NCBI GenBank assembly: GCA_022713905.1
Contig: JAIHTM010000069.1
Location: 1 to 10,829, forward strand
DNA from: Collinsella sp.
Lineage (GTDB): Bacteria; Actinomycetota; Coriobacteriia; Coriobacteriales; Coriobacteriaceae
Direction: 5' to 3'
DNA length: 10,829 bases
Shown piece by piece: positions 4,810 to 10,829 of this stretch. The notes below the pieces were generated by a model that worked only from the letters and a program-made list of their open reading frames with translations, was not told where the DNA came from and made no database searches. A program made the position numbers and the translations under genes. How positions within the stretch are numbered: position 1 is the stretch's first letter; each line of letters opens with the position of its first letter.

Positions 4810-7692
4810 CTAAATAAACACGTCGACGAGGATGGGCATAAGGTTGAGCAGGCCAAACACCAGTGCCACGCCCCAGCCGAGCTTAAAGCAGCTGCGCCAG
4901 GTACTACGGGCAAAGGTGTTGTCGATCAGTACCTCGACAAAATACGTCACAGCCATGACGACCAGGGCAACCACCCAGCTCACCGGGTTGTCCCAGACAA
5001 TGAACATGCCCACCCACATCAAAAACAGCACGGTCTCGCACCAGTGCATGAGGGTCATCTTGGCCAGCGTGCTGCCGCTCATCTCGGTGGCGATACCCTG
5101 GACGATCTCCTGATGCGCGTGATGCGAATACGAAAGATCGAACGGCGACTTGCGCAGCTTGATGGTAAGCACCGCGAGCAACGCGAGGAAAATGGGTGCG
5201 CTGTACACGATGATGGGGGCCGACTGCCCGGTCACGGCGATGGAGTCAAAGCTGTCGGTGGCAAGGTACAGGCCCACGCTCATCAGCAGAACGGCGGGCT
5301 CGTAGCTCATAACCTGCAGCAGCTCGCGGTCGGCGCCGACCTGCGCAAACGGGCTTTGCGTCGAGGCGGACGCCAGCACCACAAAGATCGCGGCGAGCGT
5401 AACCATAAAGGCACACAGCAGCGTGTTGGAGCCCGACACAAAGATGCCGCCGCCCACCACGGTAAAGATGAGCGCGCATGCCATATAGGTATCGTCCATG
5501 GTGTTTACGCTGGCAGGGGCCTTGCGCAGCAGCTTGGCAACGTCGTAGAACGGCTGCAGCAGGCGCGGGCCCACACGGCCCTGCATGCGGGCAGATAGTT
5601 TACGGTCAAGGCCATCAATCAGGCCGCCCACAAGCGGCGCGATTAGGGCAAACGCCACGCTACCAATAAAAATGCCCACGACGCCCGAGCCTTCGAAATA
5701 CTTGCCGCGCAGCACCGAGGGCGCGCTCATGGCAAGCCGCTCGGGTCCAATCCATGCGCAGCACAGCAGCGCAAACAGGATTATGGCGCAGCACACGACG
5801 CTGCCGGCGGGGCCAAGGCGCTTCTCGCCAAGGGCGTCCTCCAAGTACAAATTGCGCTTTTCGGCCTTTACCTCGTGGCCCATCGAGCCGCGGAAATGAC
5901 GATAGCTCTCGGTTCCGACGCCCGAAAGGTACACGTTGACGTGCGGCTTATTGCTCACGCGGAATGAAGTCAGCAGCACCACGGCGATAAACGCCACAAT
6001 AACCACCATCAGATACATGGCGTCCTTGCCAATAACGTACGGCACGCGGCCAAACACCATGGCCAAGTAAGGCGACACCAAACCGCTCGAGATAACCGGG
6101 AACGCCACACAGCACAGAATCAGCAGCGCGGCGATGGTGTTGAGCGCCATCCATTCGGTCTTATGGACATTGTCCTCAACGTTTTGAGCCGTGGGGTCGA
6201 CGCCCGAAAGCTTGGCAAGCCACTTGCCCCAGAAGTAAAACGTCGCGGCCGAGCCAAAGGCAAGCACCATGATCATGAGCACGTTGCCGGTCTGCGCGAA
6301 CGCCACCAGGGCGCCCCACTTGGACACGAGCATGCCAAACGGCGCCACGAACATGCCCATGATGCCCAGCATCATCAGGCGCGTCAGGTGCGGCATGCGG
6401 CTGAACATACCGTCCATGTCCTCGATATTGCGGCTACCGATATGATGCTCGGCGGTGCCCACGCACAGGAACAGCAGCGACTTCGCCACCGTGTGGAACA
6501 GGATCAGGAAGATGGCCGCCCATACGGCCTCGGGCGCGCCGACACCCAGGCAGGCACCGATGAGGCCCAAGTTGGAAATGGTGGAGTACGCGAGCACGCG
6601 CTTGGCATTGCTCTGCGAGATGGCCATAAGGGCAGCGAGCAAAAACGTGATGGCGCCCACGCTCGTGACCATAAAGCCGGTCACGGGATAGATGGCATAG
6701 AGCGGGCTCAGCTTGACCATCAGGAACACGCCGGCTTTGACCATGGTTGACGAGTGCAGCAGGGCGCTCGTGGGCGTGGGGGCAACCATGGCACCCAACA
6801 GCCAAGTGTGGAACGGCATCTGTGCGGCCTTGGTGAGCGCGGCGAGCGACAACAGGATGACCGGCATCACCAGCAGCGCGGACTGCGCGGTTCCGGCGCC
6901 GGAAAGCTCAATCATGCCCGAGATGGTCAGCGGCATGCCGTTCACGTGCAGGTACATGAGTCCGGCCAAAAACGCGATGCCACCCAGCATGTTGAGGATG
7001 ATCTGGGTAAAGGCGTTTTTAATGGCCTCGGGCGTGCGCGTGTAGCCAATCATAAGGAACGAGCACACGGTGGTGATTTCCCAGCCGCAGAACAGCCACT
7101 CAAGGTTGTCGCTCGTCACGATAACGAACATGGCCGAGAGGAACAGGAACATGAGCGCCAGGAACTGCGGGCGACGGTCGGGCGCGGTCTGCCCGCGCAG
7201 CGCGGCCTCGTGCTCGTCATGGGCCTGGAAGTCCTTCATATAACCCAAGGCATACACGCAGATTAGGCTGCCGACGATGCCGACGGCGAGCACCATGATC
7301 ACGCTCATGTAGTCCAGGTAGAGCGGCGTTGCCGTGACGGCTTCGGCCGCGGGCAACGTCATGGCTGCAAAGGCGAGCGAACCCACCAGCTGGACTATGC
7401 CGAGCACCGTGGTGAGCGCGTTCCTATATTTGTACGCGTTGTACAGGATGACGGCGCACAGGATGACGTCGATGACGGAGCTGATGATCGAGAGCACATG
7501 TGAGGTGCCGGGGGCAACCTCAAAGCTCTGCGGGCCCGTGCCAAAAAACATGACGGCGACTACAACTGTCACCGCCATAATAATGCCGGAACCTATGAGC
7601 CCCACCGCATCGCGGGCGCGGTCACCGCGCGCGAGCAGCATGCCCAGCGCCGGTACCAGCGGAAACAGGGTAAGGAAATACAGTAGCGTCAT
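4810..7692 (-). CDS. Fused hydrogenase membrane subunit: NuoL-like ion-translocating part plus NuoH-like part (EchA-EchB fusion)
   Basis: This 960-residue membrane protein combines two subunits normally made separately. Residues 1 to about 600 are the antiporter-like (NuoL/HyfB/EchA) part. It has many membrane helices, the TM5 glutamate in GWE (E205) and the conserved block at 284-324 with K288, PFHTWL and HSSTMVKAG. Residues about 665-960 are the NuoH/HyfC/EchB part, with GRVGP at 705-709, ADRELLQVMSYEP at 787-799 and SPFDLSYSHHAHQEIVQG at 849-866. A linker with charged residues (about 580-625) and one extra hydrophobic segment (about 628-648) lie between them. The reading frame is continuous, with no stop or repeat at the join. 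The first half should move H+ or Na+; the second anchors the peripheral arm. The ATG has GGGGGAG 7 nt upstream. It is the first gene of the operon. Confidence 0.92.
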   Translation of the reverse strand: MTLLYFLTLFPLVPALGMLLARGDRARDAVGLIGSGIIMAVTVVVAVMFFGTGPQSFEVAPGTSHVLSIISSVIDVILCAVILYNAYKYRNALTTVLGIVQLVGSLAFAAMTLPAAEAVTATPLYLDYMSVIMVLAVGIVGSLICVYALGYMKDFQAHDEHEAALRGQTAPDRRPQFLALMFLFLSAMFVIVTSDNLEWLFCGWEITTVCSFLMIGYTRTPEAIKNAFTQIILNMLGGIAFLAGLMYLHVNGMPLTISGMIELSGAGTAQSALLVMPVILLSLAALTKAAQMPFHTWLLGAMVAPTPTSALLHSSTMVKAGVFLMVKLSPLYAIYPVTGFMVTSVGAITFLLAALMAISQSNAKRVLAYSTISNLGLIGACLGVGAPEAVWAAIFLILFHTVAKSLLFLCVGTAEHHIGSRNIEDMDGMFSRMPHLTRLMMLGIMGMFVAPFGMLVSKWGALVAFAQTGNVLMIMVLAFGSAATFYFWGKWLAKLSGVDPTAQNVEDNVHKTEWMALNTIAALLILCCVAFPVISSGLVSPYLAMVFGRVPYVIGKDAMYLMVVIVAFIAVVLLTSFRVSNKPHVNVYLSGVGTESYRHFRGSMGHEVKAEKRNLYLEDALGEKRLGPAGSVVCCAIILFALLCCAWIGPERLAMSAPSVLRGKYFEGSGVVGIFIGSVAFALIAPLVGGLIDGLDRKLSARMQGRVGPRLLQPFYDVAKLLRKAPASVNTMDDTYMACALIFTVVGGGIFVSGSNTLLCAFMVTLAAIFVVLASASTQSPFAQVGADRELLQVMSYEPAVLLMSVGLYLATDSFDSIAVTGQSAPIIVYSAPIFLALLAVLTIKLRKSPFDLSYSHHAHQEIVQGIATEMSGSTLAKMTLMHWCETVLFLMWVGMFIVWDNPVSWVVALVVMAVTYFVEVLIDNTFARSTWRSCFKLGWGVALVFGLLNLMPILVDVFI

Positions 7693-7720
7693 ACCATCAC
7701 TCCCCCATGCAAAAACGCTG

Positions 7721-7785
7721 CAATTGTTTAACGTTATAGCTCAATTGAGGAGTAGCGGCGGCGGGTTTTCGGTCAACTGGGGAGT
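7721..7785 (-). promoter_or_regulatory. Likely promoter/operator region of the hydrogenase operon
   Basis: The gap between the HTH gene terminator and the hydrogenase start must hold the operon promoter. A -10-like TATAAC is at 7733-7738 (minus strand) with no convincing -35 box. Around it are two CAATTG hexamers exactly 21 bp apart (7721-7726 and 7742-7747). Two related 13-mers, TCAATTGAGGAGT (7741-7753) and TCAACTGGGGAGT (7773-7785), match at 11 of 13 positions and are 32 bp apart. Spacing near whole helical turns suggests a regulator binding on one face, but this is inference. Confidence 0.35.
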
Positions 7786-7835
7786 TTTAGGCGTACAGGG
7801 CAAGGAGTCTGTCCGCATTGGAGCAGAGGGACGGC

Positions 7836-7861
7836 AAGAAAAATGCGCCCCTGTGGGCGCA
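7836..7861 (-). terminator. Intrinsic terminator of the HTH gene
   Basis: A perfect 7-bp stem TGCGCCC/GGGCGCA (7844-7850 with 7855-7861) with a 4-nt loop is followed on the minus strand by a TTTTTCTT run. It starts 12 nt past the stop codon of the HTH gene. It separates that gene from the hydrogenase operon, so the two are probably not one transcript. Confidence 0.85.
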
Positions 7862-7873
7862 CCATCCCGTTTG

Positions 7874-8278
7874 CTATTCTGCCTTTTTAACGCGCGGCTT
7901 GCGACCGCGCGGCTTATCGACCAGTGCGGCCTCACCGCTCTCGCGGTACTGACGGCACCAAGCCTTGACCGAAGACTCGCTGGGAATCTTGTGCTTGATC
8001 ATGGCCTCGCGAACCGTCAAGCCGTTTTCCAGACGGTCCTTAACCACAGCGAGCTTGACGTCGTACGAATAGGTATGATGATGCGAACCGGCGTTGAGAA
8101 CGGCGTCGGCACCGCCCACGGCATACGCGCGGGCCCACTGACGAGCCGTGGCCTGGGGAATGCCAAGCTCCGCGGCGAGGGCGCGATGACCGACCCCCTC
8201 TTGGAGGATCTCGACGGCGCGCTGCCTAACCTCAGGCGCATGCGTGCGAGTCCTAGTTGCTTCCGACATACCTGCCAC
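7874..8278 (-). CDS. Stand-alone double helix-turn-helix protein, IS3/IS150 OrfA-like
   Basis: The 134-residue basic protein has two helix-turn-helix units in tandem. The first is at about 14-50 (HRALAAELGIPQATARQWARAY) and the second at about 72-115 (VREAMIKHKIPSESSVKAWCRQY). It ends in a Lys/Arg/Pro-rich tail (GRKPRVKK). This layout is that of the OrfA half of IS3-family (IS150 group) transposases, which binds the element ends. No OrfB with a DDE catalytic domain follows in any frame. A short A-run (TTAAAAAGG) near the 3' end recalls the slippery site used by such elements, but the frame it would enter holds no transposase. The start is a GTG with AAGG 7 nt upstream; an ATG three codons in (8269) is an alternative. 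It may be a decayed element or a domesticated regulator; its own terminator and intact frame favour a working gene. Confidence 0.75.
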   Translation of the reverse strand: MAGMSEATRTRTHAPEVRQRAVEILQEGVGHRALAAELGIPQATARQWARAYAVGGADAVLNAGSHHHTYSYDVKLAVVKDRLENGLTVREAMIKHKIPSESSVKAWCRQYRESGEAALVDKPRGRKPRVKKAE

Positions 8279-8602
8279 TTCTTAGCCTTAACCGTTAATC
8301 TGCTTTCTTACGTGCAAGTTAGATAGTAGCATTTTACTGTTTGCTCAAAGCAGTTAATTAAAATAGACGCGGCATTATCTGGGCATTTGGCACCAAATTA
8401 CGACATATCTTTATCGATTATTTACGCTGGTAGCTGACTCACAGCTAATCGTCATTCGCTTGTCAACAAAATTGGCATCTCTTTATGTCCTTTGGTATAG
8501 AGGATATAGTTATTAACCCCTCCCCCAATAATTTTGAGTGATCTGCAAGGTAGTAGACGCCCTCACTCCTCATGATTACCGCGCATTGCCATCCACCGGA
8601 GC
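8279..8602. other. AT-rich gene-free gap with small palindromes
   Basis: This stretch is clearly more AT-rich than the surrounding genes. It contains a palindrome ATTTGG-CA-CCAAAT at 8385-8398, an inverted repeat TAGCTG-actca-CAGCTA at 8431-8447 and the site TTAATTAA at 8354-8361. The palindromes look like operator sites but have no known partner. No protein gene in it is supported. It could be the regulatory region of the HTH gene or flanking DNA that came with it. Confidence 0.5.
8320..8348 (-). promoter_or_regulatory. Possible promoter of the HTH gene
   Basis: On the minus strand TTGAGC (8343-8348) and TATCTA (8320-8325) are separated by 17 bp and lie about 40-70 bp upstream of the GTG start. 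The match to a sigma-70-type promoter is partial (4/6 and 3/6), so this is a weak call helped by position and AT-richness. Confidence 0.3.
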
Positions 8603-8643
8603 AAAACAAAAAGGGCGGGACCTGCTGCGCTTGCAGGCCCCGC
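8603..8643 (-). terminator. Intrinsic terminator of the flavin/Fe-S oxidoreductase gene
   Basis: On the minus strand GCGGGGCCTGC pairs with GCAGGTCCCGC (8633-8643 with 8615-8625; 10 Watson-Crick pairs and one G-U). A CCTTTTTGTTTTG tract follows. It sits about 75 nt past the stop codon and is a textbook rho-independent terminator. Confidence 0.85.
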
Positions 8644-8718
8644 ACCGGTTGACACCCGACGGGACACAGCCGGGCGAGACGGATCCGTGCTACCGCCCCG
8701 CCTGGCCGCGATGTTCAA

Positions 8719-10749
8719 CTACAGCTCGTTGGCCGCGTGATACGCCGTGCGAATGGCGCTCGCAATGTCGGCGGTGCGCTCACCCGAGCAGTCGCCCACG
8801 CAGGTCACGGGCACCGTCACGCCATCCAGGTCAAACGCGTTGGCCTTGGAGCCCACGGCCATCACCACGTAATCGCAGGCGATCTTCACCGGCTCCTCGG
8901 CGCCGGCCTCAGTGGTGCGAACGGCCTCCACGCCCTCGTCTGTAATGGCGGTCAGGCGGGTCTTCACGTGCTGCTCCACGTTGTGCTCTGCAAAGTCGCT
9001 CATAATCAGCGGCAGAATGGTCTCGGACTCGCCCGCGGCAATCTTGTCGAGCATCTCCACGATCGCCACCTCGCAGCCGTGCTGCAGCAGGTACTCGGCG
9101 GTCTCGGTGCCCACCAGGCCGCCACCAATGACGGCGACGCGGCCCGTAAGCTCCACCTTGCCGGCCAGCACATCCCAGCTCGAGACGACCTTCTCCGAGT
9201 CGGCACCCGGAACGGGGATGACCACGTCGTGTGCGCCCACAGCCACAATCGCGGCATCGGCGGCGTTGAGGTCCGCGGGGCTAGCGACGTGGTTGAGCTC
9301 AACCTTCACGCCCAGGCCAGGCAGAATCTTCTCGTAGTACTCGACCGAGCGCATGATCTCGTCCTTGCGCGGGGGCGCGGCCGCCAGCACAATCTGGCCG
9401 CCCAGATGGTCGCTCGCCTCGTAGACGGTCACGTCGTAGCCGCGCTTGGCTGCCACGCGCGCGGCCTCCAGGCCGGCAATACCGCCGCCCACCACGGCGA
9501 TCTTCTTGTCGCCCTCGCCCGGCTTGATGGCGATGGTCGCCTCGTCGCCGTTCTCGGCATTGAGCACGCACGAGATGTACTTGCGATTTTGAATCGCGTC
9601 GACGCAGCCCTTGTTGCAGTTGAGGCACTCGCGGATGGGCTCACCTGTGGCGGCCTTCAGCGCAATGTCGGGGTCGCACATGAGCGAGCGGCCATAGGCG
9701 ATGATGTCGGCGGCGCCGTCTTCCAGAATCTTCTCGCCGGCCTCGACCGAAACAACACGGCCGACGGTTGCCACCGGCACGGAGACCAGGGCCTTGACGC
9801 GCTCGGCCACGGGCAGCGTCCAGTTGTAGGGCATGGCGCCCATGGGCGGAATGGTGTCGCCCATGTTGCCGGTGTGGTTGGCCTGCGCGACCTGGATCAT
9901 GTCGATGCCCGCGCCCTCGAGCAGCTTGGCAAACTCACAGGCCTCGTCGGGCTGCAGGCCGCCCTTGCCGCGCGGCGTGCCGTCGGGGTTCTCCATGATC
10001 ACGGGGAGCTTGTACTCCACCATCAGCTGCGGCGCGGCCTCCATAATGGCGGCGACGACCTCCAGCGCGTAGCGAACGCGGTTCTCGAACGAGCCGCCGT
10101 ACTCGTCGGTGCGATGGTTGAGGATGGCCGAGCACAGCGAACCCACCAGACGGTCGCCGTGGACCTCGATGGCGTCGATGCCGGCCTGCTGCGCGCGAGC
10201 GGCCGAGGCAGCGATGGCCTCCTTAATCTGGGTGAGCTGCTCCACGCTGGCCTCGTTCACAAAGTGCTGCATGTCGTGGTGCAGCTTGGCGTATGCCTGG
10301 TTGCGGATCTCGTTGGACTCGGCCATCTTGGCGGCAAAGGTCTCCTCGTCGCCGGCGGCCTTGGCCTCCTGCGCGGCCTTGGCGGCGGCCATGGAACCCA
10401 TGACCATGCGGCCGACACCGGGCACGTCGTACTCGGGGTGGAACAGCTGCAGCGCGACCTTGGCGCCGTGCTTGTGGACGGCATCGGCCAGGGCCTTAAA
10501 CGTGGGGATTTGGGCGTCGGTCGCCAGCTTGGGCGTGGGGCTTGCGGTCATGACGGGAGCGACGTCGCCGATGACGATGTAGCTCACGCCGCCACGGGCC
10601 AAGCGCTCGTAAAAAGCCAGGCTGCGCTCGCCGATGGAACCGTCACGCTCCTCGTAGCCGGTGGTCAGCGGCGGGAACATAATGCGGTTCTTGAGCTCAA
10701 GGGGGCCAACCGTAATGGGTTGAAGCAGCTTGGATGCAGGTGCGGTCAT
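8719..10749 (-). CDS. Old-Yellow-Enzyme-type FMN / [4Fe-4S] / FAD oxidoreductase, candidate bilirubin reductase (BilR-like)
   Basis: The 676-residue protein has the layout of 2,4-dienoyl-CoA reductase (FadH) and the BaiH/BaiCD bile-acid enzymes. An FMN-binding TIM barrel covers about 1-365. A [4Fe-4S] motif follows, with C375, C378, C382 and C394. The last part is a two-nucleotide-fold FAD/NAD(P)H domain with GGGIAG at 421-426 and GGGLVG at 542-547. The OYE signature HRTDEYGGSFENR is at 212-224. Just before it, at 197-200, is HGDR instead of the usual HxAHGY or Tyr-containing sequence. As I recall, HGDR is a hallmark of gut bilirubin reductases, so reduction of bilirubin towards urobilinogen is a reasonable guess. 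An Ala/Glu-rich insertion (about 115-165) lengthens the barrel. An ATG two codons upstream (10755) abuts the GAGAGGA ribosome site; the ATG at 10749 is spaced 6 nt from it and is preferred. It has its own terminator. The family is certain; the substrate is not. Confidence 0.9.
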   Translation of the reverse strand: MTAPASKLLQPITVGPLELKNRIMFPPLTTGYEERDGSIGERSLAFYERLARGGVSYIVIGDVAPVMTASPTPKLATDAQIPTFKALADAVHKHGAKVALQLFHPEYDVPGVGRMVMGSMAAAKAAQEAKAAGDEETFAAKMAESNEIRNQAYAKLHHDMQHFVNEASVEQLTQIKEAIAASAARAQQAGIDAIEVHGDRLVGSLCSAILNHRTDEYGGSFENRVRYALEVVAAIMEAAPQLMVEYKLPVIMENPDGTPRGKGGLQPDEACEFAKLLEGAGIDMIQVAQANHTGNMGDTIPPMGAMPYNWTLPVAERVKALVSVPVATVGRVVSVEAGEKILEDGAADIIAYGRSLMCDPDIALKAATGEPIRECLNCNKGCVDAIQNRKYISCVLNAENGDEATIAIKPGEGDKKIAVVGGGIAGLEAARVAAKRGYDVTVYEASDHLGGQIVLAAAPPRKDEIMRSVEYYEKILPGLGVKVELNHVASPADLNAADAAIVAVGAHDVVIPVPGADSEKVVSSWDVLAGKVELTGRVAVIGGGLVGTETAEYLLQHGCEVAIVEMLDKIAAGESETILPLIMSDFAEHNVEQHVKTRLTAITDEGVEAVRTTEAGAEEPVKIACDYVVMAVGSKANAFDLDGVTVPVTCVGDCSGERTADIASAIRTAYHAANEL

Positions 10750-10829
10750 GGACATTCCTCTCTTGTAGGCGCGGCGGCGATGATGCCGCGTAGTTGTCTA
10801 GAGGATATGGCATGGGGGTACAGCGGCAC

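Noticed and set aside
4192..5598. Long plus-strand open frame of 468 codons, rich in His, Arg and Gln
   Set aside because: It is antisense to the small subunit and membrane-fusion genes. Its composition is what results from reading GC-rich coding DNA backwards, and no ribosome site or domain is visible.
2060..7692. Operon as part of respiratory complex I (nuo)
   Set aside because: The large subunit keeps both Ni-binding CxxC pairs, and there are no nuoE/F/G, nuoA, nuoJ/K or separate nuoM/N genes. The set and order fit an Ech-type hydrogenase.
8471..8506. Plus-strand promoter-like pair TTGGCA with TATAGA at 18-bp spacing
   Set aside because: No plus-strand gene follows it and AT-rich DNA yields such matches readily. 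It would only produce an antisense transcript against the oxidoreductase, for which there is no other sign.
7746..8572. Inverted 8-mers TGAGGAGT (7746-7753) and ACTCCTCA (8565-8572) bracketing the HTH gene like insertion-sequence ends
   Set aside because: The match stops after 8 bp. One such pair is expected by chance between the two flanks, and no target duplication is visible. A partial element cannot be excluded.
8463..8645. Possible 60-residue minus-strand protein in the AT-rich gap
   Set aside because: Its first codons overlap the oxidoreductase terminator stem, no ribosome site is seen and it shows no known motif.

Overview
The window looks like chromosomal DNA from a GC-rich, anaerobic gut actinobacterium of the class Coriobacteriia, most likely Collinsella or a close relative. 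This is an inference from the high GC content, the strong AAGGAGG-type ribosome sites, the Ech-like hydrogenase, the big flavin/Fe-S oxidoreductase and a VWA surface protein of the style common in that group. No rRNA or other marker gene is present to confirm it. All seven convincing genes lie on the minus strand, so the window is described here in transcription order, from right to left.

Right end (8719-10749): a single large Old-Yellow-Enzyme-type oxidoreductase with FMN, [4Fe-4S] and FAD/NAD(P)H parts. It carries an HGDR motif where typical family members have a different active-site sequence, which makes it a candidate bilirubin reductase. It ends at a good intrinsic terminator (8603-8643). 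An AT-rich gap of about 300 bp follows, with several small palindromes and a possible promoter. Next is a stand-alone double helix-turn-helix gene (7874-8278) that resembles the OrfA half of an IS3/IS150-type transposase. It has no OrfB partner but has its own terminator (7836-7861).

Centre (2060-7692): a compact five-gene operon for a membrane-bound group 4 [NiFe] hydrogenase of the Ech type. The order matches echA-B-C-D-E-F, but the two membrane subunits (NuoL-like EchA and NuoH-like EchB) are one 960-residue polypeptide. The large subunit has both CxxC nickel-binding pairs and stops directly after the second, so no C-terminal peptide is left to be cleaved. The complex would be expected to exchange electrons between ferredoxin and protons/H2 and couple this to ion movement across the membrane. 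The operon ends at a perfect 15-bp hairpin (2005-2038).

Left end (1341-2004): a gene-free stretch of about 650 bp holding two related composite elements. Each has a conserved 27-bp leader box followed by a long inverted repeat with nested hairpins. The outer arms differ in sequence between copies but still pair within each copy. This is the least explained structure in the window. Nearer the last gene is a cluster of TGAGACA motifs. The final gene (36-1340) is a secreted VWA-domain protein whose reading frame stops abruptly inside what is normally a longer adhesin, suggesting truncation.
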